Notes: generated by a model from the letters alone, not told the origin. 64,000 nucleotides of DNA from JAFLTL01 sp964389525 (GCA_964389525.1 CAYMEX010000012.1:1-64000), one strand, 5' to 3'; shown: positions 15,343 to 25,073, counted from the stretch's first letter. Translations and numbers: made by a program.

Positions 15343-16805
15343 CAATAGTGATGGGAGCATTAGTAAGTTACACAATAATTGTGTCCATCGCAATGCTGGC
15401 AATGGCAGCCGTGTACCGAGTTCTCATGTCCAATGAGAAACAGGCGGCTTTCAACCGTTTGGCATTGATCATCATATACATCCTGGCATTTATCTCTCCC
15501 ATATTGGCAGACCTGTTCAGAGACACGCCTTCATCAGGCGATCTCACAAGAGAAATGCTGCCTGTCAACATCATCTCATCTGCCGAGACGACAACACACA
15601 CCGGTTCTGTTCTACCCGTGTTGATTATCTGCACATATTTTGCCGGAGCGGCTTTTATGTTGCTTCGGTCAGCCTATATATGGTTCAGACTGTGGCGCAT
15701 CGTCAATAGCGGACGTCGTGAACGCATCGGCCAATACACACTTGTCGTCACAGAAACAGGCGGCTACTCTTCTTTCGGATGGCTGCACTACATCGTAATC
15801 TCAGAGGAAGACTATATAAAAGATCGCCCGATTATTGTCAGCCACGAGATGATGCATCTCAGACTCGGGCATCCGATCGACATGATACTGGCTCAGATAT
15901 CCATAGTGTTGCTGTGGTACACACCTGCGCCATATATTCTGCGCAATGAATTGCGCTCCGTACATGAATATCAAGCCGATATGGCAGTAATCAATAGCGG
16001 AGTCGACATGCGCTCATACCAGCTCACGCTTATAAAAAAGGCTGTTGGCAAGAATTTCCCGGCTCTGGCCAACAACCTGAATCACAGTAAACTTAAAAAA
16101 CGTATTACCATGATGATGAAAAATCAGTCCGACAAGACGCGTCGTATGCGCGCACTTACAATTGCACCGGCACTGGCGCTTGCTATTGTAGCTGTCAATA
16201 CCCCCACGGTGGCACATGCTCTGAAAGAGGTATCTAACACCGATACTATAGCCAAAAGTACTCAAATTATTATCGTTGGCAAAAGCAACGAGGCAAAATC
16301 CTTATCGGTCACCGGATTTAGCGATAACGAAAATAGTAATATTGACAGCACTACCGTCATTACAATAGACGGACGTCGGGTTTCACGGCAGGAACTATCT
16401 GCTATCGATCCGTCTACAATAAAGTCTATGAATGTTCTCAAAAACAGCACCACCAAACAAATTGTTGTTACTCTGAAGAATTCTGAAGAAGCAGCAAAGC
16501 ACGAGCCGGTCGAGAATTCAGAAGAGATCAAAGTAGTAGCAGTAGGCACAATCGCGAAAGACAGCACGACAAAAGACGTTAACGAATCTATCGACAACAG
16601 CGCTGTCATTGTTGATAACGAATCTATCGACAACAGCGATGTCATTGTTGAGGTAGACGGACGCACCATGAGCAGTCAGGAGCTGAAATCCTTAGATCCC
16701 GCTACAATATCGTCGGTCACCGTTTTAAGAGGCACACCATCACGCATAGTGATCGAGCTCAAGCCCGAAGTAAAATCCTCAGGCAAAACAACCGACCCTA
16801 AGTAA
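15339..16805 (+). CDS. M56-family (BlaR1-like) membrane metallopeptidase with C-terminal plug-like repeats
   Basis: The protein has 488 residues. Hydrophobic segments occur near 5-30, 38-60 and 85-110, followed by the zinc motif HEMMHLRLGH (about 168) and, after another membrane segment, the third-ligand region ELRSVHEYQADMAV. A further hydrophobic helix near 275-290 leads to a periplasmic tail. The tail holds two repeats of the type VxIDGRxxSxQELxxxDPxTIxSxxVL, like the plug-linked motif attached to many Bacteroidota M56 proteins. Between them a 36-base unit is duplicated (16578-16651), giving NESIDNSxVIV twice. The role is presumably to sense an envelope signal and relieve repression by the BlaI partner. 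Confidence 0.85.
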   Translation: MTIVMGALVSYTIIVSIAMLAMAAVYRVLMSNEKQAAFNRLALIIIYILAFISPILADLFRDTPSSGDLTREMLPVNIISSAETTTHTGSVLPVLIICTYFAGAAFMLLRSAYIWFRLWRIVNSGRRERIGQYTLVVTETGGYSSFGWLHYIVISEEDYIKDRPIIVSHEMMHLRLGHPIDMILAQISIVLLWYTPAPYILRNELRSVHEYQADMAVINSGVDMRSYQLTLIKKAVGKNFPALANNLNHSKLKKRITMMMKNQSDKTRRMRALTIAPALALAIVAVNTPTVAHALKEVSNTDTIAKSTQIIIVGKSNEAKSLSVTGFSDNENSNIDSTTVITIDGRRVSRQELSAIDPSTIKSMNVLKNSTTKQIVVTLKNSEEAAKHEPVENSEEIKVVAVGTIAKDSTTKDVNESIDNSAVIVDNESIDNSDVIVEVDGRTMSSQELKSLDPATISSVTVLRGTPSRIVIELKPEVKSSGKTTDPK

Positions 16806-16833
16806 CACTGGATCATCCTTTAAATTATAAAAC

Positions 16834-16872
16834 GACCGGCACCTCCGATATCAGGCGTGCCGGTCATTCTTT
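16834..16872. terminator. Bidirectional terminator between M56 gene and antiporter
   Basis: GACCGGCAC (16834-16842) pairs with GTGCCGGTC (16857-16865), followed by ATTCTTTTC to the right. It serves the convergent genes on both sides. Confidence 0.75.
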
Positions 16873-16894
16873 TCTTAATAGCGTCCTTTATATC

Positions 16895-18367
16895 TCAATC
16901 TTCACGTATCACCAGGAGCACATCACCCGGCTGTAGCTTTCTCGTGCCATTTGGCACAATATACCGTTTGCCGCGACGTATCATCATCACAAGCGAGCCC
17001 TGAGGCAGCTTCATCTGTCCCAATGTGGCACCCTGCGACAAATCGTCTTCAGAAAGAGTGATCGTATGCAACGACGTAGGAAGTTCATCAGCAAGCTCCA
17101 CACCAAATTCACCGGGATCGGGCTTCGGACTGTCGGCCAGACCAAGCCGACGCGCCACCCCTATCACAGTCGTGCCCTGCAGCGACAATGACAACAGCGT
17201 CACAAAGAACACAATATTGAAAATCTGCGATGACCCGGGCACTCCGGCAACAACAGGATAAGTCGCGAAAATTATCGGCACAGCACCACGGAGCCCTACC
17301 CACGATACAAACAGCTTTGAACGCATGTTGACGCTACGCAACGGCGCAAGTGACAGGAAGACACTCAGAGGTCGTCCGAGCACTATCATAAAAATGCCGA
17401 CAAGCAACGAAACAGCCGCAACCGAAAGCATCTCATGTGGATTCACAAGAAGTCCGAGCATCAGGAAGACGACAATCTGCGCCAGCCAGGTCAGGCCATC
17501 CATCATTTTGTTTATACCGCGCAAATAACCGATTTTAGCGTTACCGATCGTGATACCCGCAAGATATACGGCAAGATAGCCGTTGCCTTCGAGAAGCACC
17601 GTAGCCGAGTAAATAAAGAACACCGCTCCTATCAGCAGAATCGAGAGCATTGCCGTCGTCTGCCCCGGATCTTCCCCTTTATCGGAGTTAGCGCCAAGAC
17701 GTATGTAGAGCCGCATCAGACGTACAGCTCCGATGCCACCGACAACTCCGATGATCCCGCCGACACAAAACTGCAAAAGTAGTTGAATCGCTATGGATCC
17801 TGCCGAAAGATCTCCGGGAATTATAATGGCCTCAACAAGTATCAATGTGAGCATATAGGCCATGGGATCATTTGATCCGCTTTCAAGCTCGAGCATCGGA
17901 CGAAGATTATGCCGGAGACCGACTTTCTGGGATCCGAGAATGCCGAACACCGAAACCGAATCGGTCGATGACATCGTGGCGGCAAGCAAAAGAGACGGCA
18001 GGAATGCAAAATGTATGTTTGTCCATGACATACCAGACAGCCACCAGATAAACAACCCGGTAAGCAATGCCGTGAGTACCACGCCGACAGTCGACAGCAA
18101 GAGTCCCGGCAACAGCACCGACCTGATAGCTGAAAGGCGCGTACCCATACCTCCCGAAAACAGTATGATACACAAAGCGACCATACCGATCGTCTGAGTC
18201 GTGTGCATGTCGCTGAACTGTACCCCCAGGCCATCGGTGCCAAAGGCCATACCGACGAGAAGGAAAACAAGGAGAAGAGGCAATCCTGTGCGATAGCTTG
18301 ATTTACCGAGCATCACCGCCGCGACAAGCAGCAGCGAGCCGGTAAGCAGAATATTGTCGATTGTCAT
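16895..18367 (-). CDS. Potassium/proton antiporter (CPA1/NhaP2-CvrA type)
   Basis: From the internal ATG at 18367 (MTIDNILLTGSLLLVAAVML) the protein has 490 residues; the longer frame adds 26 non-conserved residues and is unlikely. About 12 membrane helices include the CPA-family core motif ESGSNDPMAYMLTL near helix 5-6. The C-terminal ~80 residues form a TrkA-C/RCK-C domain ending GTRKLQPGDVLLVIRED, usual for NhaP2-type K+/H+ antiporters. It would expel K+ in exchange for H+ at the inner membrane. It is a single gene, convergent with the M56 operon. Confidence 0.85.
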   Translation of the reverse strand: MTIDNILLTGSLLLVAAVMLGKSSYRTGLPLLLVFLLVGMAFGTDGLGVQFSDMHTTQTIGMVALCIILFSGGMGTRLSAIRSVLLPGLLLSTVGVVLTALLTGLFIWWLSGMSWTNIHFAFLPSLLLAATMSSTDSVSVFGILGSQKVGLRHNLRPMLELESGSNDPMAYMLTLILVEAIIIPGDLSAGSIAIQLLLQFCVGGIIGVVGGIGAVRLMRLYIRLGANSDKGEDPGQTTAMLSILLIGAVFFIYSATVLLEGNGYLAVYLAGITIGNAKIGYLRGINKMMDGLTWLAQIVVFLMLGLLVNPHEMLSVAAVSLLVGIFMIVLGRPLSVFLSLAPLRSVNMRSKLFVSWVGLRGAVPIIFATYPVVAGVPGSSQIFNIVFFVTLLSLSLQGTTVIGVARRLGLADSPKPDPGEFGVELADELPTSLHTITLSEDDLSQGATLGQMKLPQGSLVMMIRRGKRYIVPNGTRKLQPGDVLLVIRED

Positions 18368-18449
18368 GTTCTTTTGTCTGAATCTGAATTCCTGTGCAAA
18401 ATATGAAATTAACCATTGAAGTCCCAAACCGTCTGTATAACACATACAA

Positions 18450-18486
18450 TGCGGGACCGCATTTGGTTTAAATACGATCCCGCATC
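18450..18486. terminator. Hairpin between the glutamate synthase and antiporter genes
   Basis: ATGCGGGACCG and CGATCCCGCAT arms can pair around an AT-rich loop. It is downstream of the minus-strand gltD-type gene. A T-run (CTTTTTTAT) follows only on the plus strand, so its use as a terminator for the minus strand is uncertain. Confidence 0.45.
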
Positions 18487-18508
18487 CATATGCTTTTTTA
18501 TCTGACGA

Positions 18509-19876
18509 TCAACCGTTCTGCTCAAGCAACGAAATGTGGTCGAGCAGTTTGACGGCATCGATATACTGCGCGATACCCTCTGCGACATCCTTTGCGGCTT
18601 TCACTGCCTGAACCACCGTCTGCGGACGATGCACCACATCACCACCAGCAAACACTCCGCGGCGCGTAGTCATGCCGTAAGGGCGCGTGTGAGTGATTAC
18701 ATATCCTTTTGCATCAACCTCAATACCATCGGTCGTGGAGACAATCCTGTTGGCCGGACGCGAACCTATCGCCATAAAGACACGGTTGAAAGGCATGACA
18801 CTCTCCCCGGAAGGAGATTTAAGTTTGAGTTCCTTGAGCTTGTTGCACTCATCACCGACAAATTCCTCGATCTCGGTCTCCCAGATAAATTTGACACCTT
18901 CATGCACAGCTTCGTTGTACTCACGCTCGATAGCTGTCATTTCCTCTTTTTTGCCACGGAAAATAACGGTGACATCCGTCTCAAATCTTATCGCAGTGCG
19001 GGCCGCATCCATCGCCACGTTACCACATCCCATGATTGCGACACGCTCGCCGGCGCGCAACGGCACATGGCGTTTTGTCACCATGCCGTCGTTGTAGGCC
19101 GTGACCTGATGCAGCAACGCGATCGACTGATGCACACCGTGAAGATTCACTCCCGGCGTCTCCACCGACTTCGGTATGGCGGTACCTGTGCCGATAAAGA
19201 TCGCATCATATCCGTCGGCAAAGATACTGTCGATCGTTATATCGCCGACCCCGACCGCATGGCCGAGACGGAACTCTACACCAAGAGCCTCGATCTTCTT
19301 GATCTCCTCTCTTACGACTGATTTCGGAAGACGATATCCGGGTATGCCGTAGAGCAGCACTCCCCCGGCTTCCTGCTGTGCCTCAAAGATGGTAACGTTG
19401 AATCCCTGACGCGAAAGCTGCCCCGCTACCGTGAGTCCGGCCGGCCCGGATCCGATCACAGCCACACGACCGCGCGTCTTCTGCGGGATATATTCTTTTA
19501 TGAGCCCCATCTCCGTGTCAAAATCGGCCACGAAGCTCTCGAGCTTTCCGATCTGTACTGGCTCCCCTTTCTTGCCGAGCACGCAATTGCCCTGACACTG
19601 TTTTTCGTGAGGACAGACACGTCCGCATACAGCGGGCAGTGTACTCGTCTCGTTAATCACATTTATGGCATTGCCGAAATTACCTTTCGACAGCTCATGT
19701 ATAAACTCCGGTATATTATTTCCGATCGGACACCCCTTCACACACTGCGGTACCTTACAATGGAGACAACGTTTGGCTTCATTTACAGCCTCAGCCGGAG
19801 TGAAACCCACGTCGGTAAGAAATGCACCTGCTCCCGATGCGACATCAGAAGCCATCATATCTGTCATTTGATCCAT
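18509..19876 (-). CDS. gltA: NADPH-dependent glutamate synthase small subunit (homotetrameric type)
   Basis: The start at 19876 (MDQMTDMMASDVASG) is preferred because the longer frame at 19903 would lie on top of the promoter. The N-terminus has two cysteine clusters for 4Fe-4S centres (RCLHCKVPQCVKGCP and CGRVCPHEKQCQGNC). The FAD site follows (AVIGSGPAGLTVAG) and then the NADPH site (AIMGCGNVAMDAA); the C-terminal GGDVVHRPQTVVQAVK is the FAD-closing motif. About 455 residues is the normal length. It moves electrons from NADPH for glutamate synthesis, or acts as the similar NfnB/sulfide-dehydrogenase-type subunit; no large subunit gene is adjacent. Confidence 0.85.
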   Translation of the reverse strand: MDQMTDMMASDVASGAGAFLTDVGFTPAEAVNEAKRCLHCKVPQCVKGCPIGNNIPEFIHELSKGNFGNAINVINETSTLPAVCGRVCPHEKQCQGNCVLGKKGEPVQIGKLESFVADFDTEMGLIKEYIPQKTRGRVAVIGSGPAGLTVAGQLSRQGFNVTIFEAQQEAGGVLLYGIPGYRLPKSVVREEIKKIEALGVEFRLGHAVGVGDITIDSIFADGYDAIFIGTGTAIPKSVETPGVNLHGVHQSIALLHQVTAYNDGMVTKRHVPLRAGERVAIMGCGNVAMDAARTAIRFETDVTVIFRGKKEEMTAIEREYNEAVHEGVKFIWETEIEEFVGDECNKLKELKLKSPSGESVMPFNRVFMAIGSRPANRIVSTTDGIEVDAKGYVITHTRPYGMTTRRGVFAGGDVVHRPQTVVQAVKAAKDVAEGIAQYIDAVKLLDHISLLEQNG

Positions 19877-19900
19877 AGTCGCGCATTTGATAATTCGCTG

Positions 19901-19908
19901 CAAAGATA
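19901..19908 (-). promoter_or_regulatory. -7 box of the glutamate synthase gene
   Basis: The minus strand reads TATCTTTG here, a match to TAnnTTTG, 25 bases upstream of the ATG at 19876. This settles the shorter start for that gene. Confidence 0.65.
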
Positions 19909-20016
19909 ACTATAAAAACTGAGACAATAAGCCAATCGCCGCAACGAGCGATAGTTCAGTGCATTACGATTGCACACAATATACAGTCTTATATCCCCCA
20001 AGTTTTCAATTATTCA

Positions 20017-20048
20017 TTTGCAAACAAAAAATCACATACTTACCTTTG
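20017..20048 (+). promoter_or_regulatory. Promoter of the HxlR-type regulator gene
   Basis: TTTG at 20017-20020 and TACCTTTG at 20041-20048 are separated by 20 bases, matching the Bacteroidota consensus. The gene starts 27 bases further on. Confidence 0.65.
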
Positions 20049-20074
20049 TAAAGTAATATGAGAAGCAATAGATT

Positions 20075-20458
20075 ATGAACAGAGCATTGATAGAAGATCT
20101 TGTTTTCCCCGGTTGCCCTATCAGGAACATATTGTCGAGAATCAGCGACAAATGGTCTTTGCTTGTCATATACACACTTGACAAGTCGGAGAAAGAAGCT
20201 GTGCGTTTCAAAGAACTGCAGCGGCAGATTCCCGACATTTCACAAAAGATGCTCACTGTCACGCTCCGCACTCTTGAGGAGGACGGCTACGTGACCCGTA
20301 CAGTCTACCCGGAAGTTCCGCCACGTGTGGAATACTCGCTTACCGACTTGTCAAAATCTCTTATCCCTCACATAAACTCACTTATAAACTGGGCATTGGA
20401 GAACATGAAAACAATAATACAACACAGAAAAAGAGCTGCTGTCAATACAGAAGCCTGA
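20075..20458 (+). CDS. HxlR-family transcriptional regulator
   Basis: The protein has 127 residues. CPIRNILSRISDKWSLLVIY is the typical HxlR opening, with a single Cys near residue 13 that acts as a redox or electrophile sensor in some relatives. The winged helix follows (FKELQRQIPDISQKMLTVTL, then a wing with PPRVEYSLTDL). Such proteins bind as dimers near their own or a neighbouring promoter. The neighbours are on the other strand and give no hint of the target. Confidence 0.88.
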   Translation: MNRALIEDLVFPGCPIRNILSRISDKWSLLVIYTLDKSEKEAVRFKELQRQIPDISQKMLTVTLRTLEEDGYVTRTVYPEVPPRVEYSLTDLSKSLIPHINSLINWALENMKTIIQHRKRAAVNTEA

Positions 20459-20497
20459 TCGAATGCAGCATGCAGCACAAACGATCAGGCTTTTATT
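20453..20497 (+). terminator. Terminator of the HxlR gene, overlapping its stop codon
   Basis: GCCTGATCG (20453-20461) and CGATCAGGC (20482-20490) form a stem followed by TTTTATT. The left arm includes the TGA stop at 20456-20458. Confidence 0.75.
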
Positions 20498-20528
20498 GGA
20501 TTAAAATGAACCTGCTTCGACAGACGGT

Positions 20529-21518
20529 TTACCTGGCGTCAGTTTTGGGATAGAGGATCGTCGCAGGATTGACCGTGACGGCAGCCGGGGTCACACTGTC
20601 GTCGATTTTCAGCGAGACGATGCGTGTGCGGCGCGGATTGGCCACCGTATCGCAGTTATGCACATGATAGACGTAGCGCAGATTTCCGTCATTGTCGGCA
20701 AACACATCGCCATGACCCGATCCACGCTCCCCTACTATGTTGCGGTGAATGATCGGATTTGCAGGATTTTTCGTCCAGGGACCAAGAGGAGAATCAGCCG
20801 TAGCGTAACCTACCGCATAGTCGGGGCTCATAAAATGGTTGGCCGAATAAAACAGGTAATACTTATCGCCAAAACGAACTACTGTCGGGCCCTCCATGAT
20901 CGGATCGCTCTCATAGGCAAGTGTATGCTCCCAGGGCTGATCGTTACGGAATACAGGCTGCAGCGTGCCTTCGACAAAATGCCCTGTATTGAAATCGAAC
21001 TCACCTACCCAAAGGAAGTTACCGTGATCAAATCGGACGTGGTACAGATAATGGCGGCCGTCAGCGTCGGTGAAGAGGAATGGATCGATATTTTTCTCCG
21101 AGTCGTCGATAGCTGTTCCGTCCCAAAGGTATGTGCCGTTGATCGAGTCGGCCTTTGCAAGCGCAATCTGCTCGTTGGCAGTATAGAACATATAGACACA
21201 CGAGTCGGTCGGAACAAACTGCGGAGCCCAGAAGCCTTTTGTGCCGAACACTTTTTCACCCGGAGTGAGATTAGGCATAGTATCAGCGGAGGCGGGAGAC
21301 CAGTTTTGCAGATCGGTGGAACTCAGCACTGTGAATCCCGGAGGATTAGATCCCCGGGTGCCGGCAAGATAGTATCGTCCGTCGAGGTTAATGATTGTAG
21401 GATCTGCAAAAAAGACATCGTCATCGGCAGAAGCCGATGTCTCTGCCTGATTGCCGCCACATGCCGAAAACATTGCCACACAAACAGCAGCAGATGAAAG
21501 CTGTAGAAGTTTAAACAT
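20529..21518 (-). CDS. GH43 family glycoside hydrolase, lipoprotein
   Basis: The 329-residue protein has a lipoprotein signal (MFKLLQLSSAAVCVAMFSAC, Cys at about 20), so it is probably anchored in the outer membrane. The GH43 five-bladed propeller residues are visible: ADPTIINLDGRYYL (catalytic base Asp), NIDPFLFTDADGRHYLY (pKa-modulating Asp) and MEGPTVVRFGDKYYLFYSAN (acid Glu). Relatives are arabinofuranosidases, arabinanases or xylosidases acting on plant polysaccharide. No SusC/SusD pair adjoins, so it is an isolated enzyme rather than part of a locus. Confidence 0.85.
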   Translation of the reverse strand: MFKLLQLSSAAVCVAMFSACGGNQAETSASADDDVFFADPTIINLDGRYYLAGTRGSNPPGFTVLSSTDLQNWSPASADTMPNLTPGEKVFGTKGFWAPQFVPTDSCVYMFYTANEQIALAKADSINGTYLWDGTAIDDSEKNIDPFLFTDADGRHYLYHVRFDHGNFLWVGEFDFNTGHFVEGTLQPVFRNDQPWEHTLAYESDPIMEGPTVVRFGDKYYLFYSANHFMSPDYAVGYATADSPLGPWTKNPANPIIHRNIVGERGSGHGDVFADNDGNLRYVYHVHNCDTVANPRRTRIVSLKIDDSVTPAAVTVNPATILYPKTDAR

Positions 21519-21851
21519 ATCAAATCTTTTAATTCTGCATCAAATTTACAATTTTTCATCAATAAAACGGCCATTTAACACATCTCAGGTATAAAATAAT
21601 CACTACTTTTGGGATCAAAGAAATGAAGTGATTTAAACTTATTACAAAATGTTAACCAGGAAGTGAAATGAACCATTCAGTTTAAGTTTCAAGTCTGCTT
21701 CGGGCTATTTCGGAACCTCTCTTCGGTCACAATGGAGCCCCATTGCTCCCTCATCGCGATCCCGAACTTACCTCGAATCAGTCTTAAATCTTAAAATGTA
21801 ATAAGTTTAAATCACTTCAACGACCAAATCAAAGTATTACATCTAACGAAT
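21519..21851. other. Intergenic region mostly filled by a MITE-like element
   Basis: The stretch holds the repeat element at 21624-21819, short spacers, and the upstream region of the S41 peptidase gene. No coding sequence and no clear -7 box was seen. Confidence 0.6.
21624..21819. repeat. 196-bp MITE-like element with perfect 23-bp terminal inverted repeats
   Basis: The ends are exact reverse complements over 23 bases (21624-21646 and 21797-21819; outer 20 bases on the left are TGAAGTGATTTAAACTTATT). The interior has no ORF but holds small hairpins around GGAGCCCCATTGCTCC and TTCGGGCTATTTCGG. No target-site duplication was convincingly seen. It is placed between two divergent genes (GH43 and S41) and could shape their promoters. 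Confidence 0.7.
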
Positions 21852-24800
21852 ATGAGAAGACAGTTAATCTTTGCGCTACTGACGGCCGGAATCGCCTCAA
21901 CAGCGACGGCAGACGAAGCACGTCTGTTGCGCTTCCCGGCGACCAACGGCAGCGATGTAGTTTTCAGCTATGCCGGTGATCTCTACAGTGTGCCTATCGC
22001 CGGTGGCGAAGCGCGACCTCTCACGTCGCATCAGGGTTACGAGATGTTCGGACGATTCTCGCCCGACGGCAAGCAGATCGCATTTACAGGCGAGTATGAC
22101 GGCAACCGCGAAGTATATCTTATACCGTCGACCGGCGGAGAGCCGGTGCGTCTGACCTACACCAGCACCAACTCGCGTGACGAGCTCGGTGACCGCATGG
22201 GTCCCAACAATATCGTCGTAAACTGGACCCCGGAGGGAAATATCGTTTACCGCAACCGCATCGGCGACGGCTTCACAGGCAAGATGTGGACCGTTTCTCC
22301 CAAAGGAGGAATGCCGACACAGATACCGCTGCCCGAGGGCGGATGGTGCAGTTTCTCACCCGACGGCAAGAAGATGGCCTACAACCGTGTGATGCGTGAG
22401 TTCCGCACATGGAAATACTACAAGGGGGGCATGGCCGACGATGTATGGGTTTATGATCCCAAGGCCAAAACGGTCGAAAACATCACCAAGAACGACGCCC
22501 AGGACATATTCCCGATGTGGATCGGCGACGAGATTTTCTTTGCGAGCGACCGCGACAACACGATGAATCTCTTTGCCTACAACACAAAGACAAAACAGAC
22601 CGAGAAAGTGACCGACTTCTCGGACTTCGATGTGAAGTTCCCGAGCTCAAACGGAGAGATCATTGTCTTTGAAAACGGCGGATATATCTACAAGTTTGAC
22701 CCGAAGACCCGCAAAAGCGAGAAGATCACGGTCTATATCAGTTCGGACAACGTCGACGCCCGCCCGGAGCGCAAGAACGTCAGCCGCAACGTCACCAATC
22801 TCAGCATCGGAGACAACGGCAGCCATGTGGCAGTGACAGCGCGCGGCGAACTGTTTGACGTCCCGGTGAAGGGTGGCGCGGTCAAGAATCTTACGCGCAC
22901 AGCTGGCTCAAATGACCGCGAGGGCGAGATCAGTCCCGACGGCAAATATATCGCCTATATCGGCGACGGCACCGGCGAGACCGAGATCTACATCTACGAC
23001 ACAGCCACATCGGCCACACGCCAGCTGACAAAAAACAACGACACATATATCCGCTCTATTTTCTGGAGCCCCGACAGCAAGAAGATACTTTACACCGACC
23101 GCCGCAACCGGCTTATCGAGGTCGATCCTGCAACCGGCGCGAAACGCACCGTCATAACCCAGCCTCAAGGTGAGATCAGGTCGGTAAGTTTCTCGCCCGA
23201 CAGCAAATGGATCGCCACTACACGTTCGGGAGAGAATGAGATGTCGATGATATATCTGCACAATCTTGCAACCGGCAAGGAATATCCCGTAACCGAGAAA
23301 TGGTATGACTCCTCATCGCTCGTATTCAGCAAAGACGGAAAGTATCTGATCTTTGTCTCGGACCGTGACCTCAACCCGATATACAGCCGCGTGGAGTGGA
23401 ACTATGCCTACGGCAGCCTCGGAGCCATCTACATGACAATGCTGGCATCCGACACCCCCTCGCCCCTCCTGATCAAACCGGCGGATGACAACAAAGAACC
23501 GGCCAAGGAAAAAGAGAGCAATGCCGACGCCGCACAGGCAACGGTTAAGATCGATGCCGACGGACTCACCGACCGCATCATCAAGCTCCCGATCGAAAAC
23601 AGCACATACGCCCGACCGATATACTGCAACGACAACAAACTTTATTACTCATCGGGCGGCAACCTGCGCGTATTTGATTTCGCCTGTCAGAATGACAGCG
23701 AAGTGACCAACGGCCAGCTCGTAGCTATGGCTCCCGAAGGTAAGAAAGCAATATTCCGACAAGGCGGCAACTACTATGTGGCAGCATTCCCGGCCGACAA
23801 AGTGTCGCTCAACGACAAGCTCGATCTCAGCAACCTCGTGGCTGTAGCCGACTACTCACAGGAGTGGCCGCAGATCTACGACGAGGTGTGGCGCGCATTC
23901 CGCGACGGATTCTATCTTGAGAACATGCACGGCGCCGACTGGAAGGCACTCAAGGAAAAATATGCCGCACTCGTGCCATATGCAAAAACCCGCCTCGACC
24001 TGAATTATGTGATAGGCGAACTCATCAGCGAGCTGGCATGCGGACATGCCTATGTCAATGTAGGAGAGTACAACAAGCCTGAGCGCATCAGCATGGGACT
24101 GCTCGGTGCAGAAATCAGCGCCGACAAGAGCGGGTATTTCAAGATCGACCGCATACTGCCGGGCGCTCCCTATCGCCCCGAGCTCCGCTCGCCGCTGACC
24201 GAACCGGGACTCGACGTGAAAGCCGGAGACTACATCACCGCGATCGACGGTGTGCCGACCAACACAGTAGACAATATCTATGAACTCCTGATCGGCAAAG
24301 CCGATATACCGACCGAACTGACGATAAACAACTCGGCCAATGCCGGCGGACACACAATCGTGATCAAACCGATCAAGAGCGAAGACATGCTCTATCACAA
24401 CGAATGGGTGACCGGCAACATCAAAAAAGTCGAGGAGGCAACAAACGGCCGCGTAGGCTACATCTATGTGCCCGACATGGGACCGGAGGGACTCAACGAG
24501 TTTGTACGTTACTATTATCCGCAGCTCGACAAAGAGGCTCTCATCATCGATGACCGCGCCAATGGCGGCGGTAACATCTCGCCCATGATCATCGAGCGTC
24601 TGCAGCGTGAGGTGTACCGCCGCACGATGAGCCGCACATCGAACCGCGTGGGCAACATCCCCGAAGGAACGATGCACGGCCCGAAGGTGCTTCTTGTCAA
24701 CAAGTATTCGGCATCGGACGGCGACCTGTTCCCCTGGAGCTTCAAAGCCACCGGCCTCGGCAAGGTGATCGGCACACGCACATGGGGCGGCATCGTGGGC

Positions 24801-25073
24801 ATCAGCGGCTCGCTCCCCTACATGGACGGCACAGACGTGCGCGTTCCGTTCTTCACCAACTTCGACGCCAAGACCGGCAAGTGGATCGTCGAGAACCACG
24901 GCGTGGATCCCGACATAGTGATCGACAACGACCCGATCCTCGAGCAGCAGGGTGTAGACCAGCAGCTGAACAAGGCCATCGAAGTGATCATGGAAGAGCT
25001 GAAGAACCGCAAGCCGCTTCCCGGCGTACCGGCTCCCCGCACTTACAAAGACCTCGGTGTGGAAGGCAAATAA
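21852..25073 (+). CDS. Tricorn-like S41 family periplasmic peptidase
   Basis: The protein has 1073 residues. The signal peptide is MRRQLIFALLTAGIASTATA. Residues ~25-300 and ~310-590 are PD40/TolB-type beta-propeller repeats (SPDGKQIAF, SPDGKKMAY, SPDSKKILY). A Ser/Lys/Ala-rich linker near 555-570 precedes the core. A PDZ domain lies around 750-850 (LDVKAGDYITAIDGVPT). The C-terminal S41 domain has DDRANGGGNIS and the nucleophile in KYSASDGDLFPW. This tricorn-homologue order is common in Bacteroidota, where the enzyme degrades peptides in the periplasm. High GC and long length agree with a native core gene. Confidence 0.9.
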   Translation: MRRQLIFALLTAGIASTATADEARLLRFPATNGSDVVFSYAGDLYSVPIAGGEARPLTSHQGYEMFGRFSPDGKQIAFTGEYDGNREVYLIPSTGGEPVRLTYTSTNSRDELGDRMGPNNIVVNWTPEGNIVYRNRIGDGFTGKMWTVSPKGGMPTQIPLPEGGWCSFSPDGKKMAYNRVMREFRTWKYYKGGMADDVWVYDPKAKTVENITKNDAQDIFPMWIGDEIFFASDRDNTMNLFAYNTKTKQTEKVTDFSDFDVKFPSSNGEIIVFENGGYIYKFDPKTRKSEKITVYISSDNVDARPERKNVSRNVTNLSIGDNGSHVAVTARGELFDVPVKGGAVKNLTRTAGSNDREGEISPDGKYIAYIGDGTGETEIYIYDTATSATRQLTKNNDTYIRSIFWSPDSKKILYTDRRNRLIEVDPATGAKRTVITQPQGEIRSVSFSPDSKWIATTRSGENEMSMIYLHNLATGKEYPVTEKWYDSSSLVFSKDGKYLIFVSDRDLNPIYSRVEWNYAYGSLGAIYMTMLASDTPSPLLIKPADDNKEPAKEKESNADAAQATVKIDADGLTDRIIKLPIENSTYARPIYCNDNKLYYSSGGNLRVFDFACQNDSEVTNGQLVAMAPEGKKAIFRQGGNYYVAAFPADKVSLNDKLDLSNLVAVADYSQEWPQIYDEVWRAFRDGFYLENMHGADWKALKEKYAALVPYAKTRLDLNYVIGELISELACGHAYVNVGEYNKPERISMGLLGAEISADKSGYFKIDRILPGAPYRPELRSPLTEPGLDVKAGDYITAIDGVPTNTVDNIYELLIGKADIPTELTINNSANAGGHTIVIKPIKSEDMLYHNEWVTGNIKKVEEATNGRVGYIYVPDMGPEGLNEFVRYYYPQLDKEALIIDDRANGGGNISPMIIERLQREVYRRTMSRTSNRVGNIPEGTMHGPKVLLVNKYSASDGDLFPWSFKATGLGKVIGTRTWGGIVGISGSLPYMDGTDVRVPFFTNFDAKTGKWIVENHGVDPDIVIDNDPILEQQGVDQQLNKAIEVIMEELKNRKPLPGVPAPRTYKDLGVEGK

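Noticed and set aside
23856..24899. A 347-codon minus-strand frame
   Set aside because: Antisense to the tricorn-like peptidase; the GC-rich codon pattern of that gene explains the long open frame.
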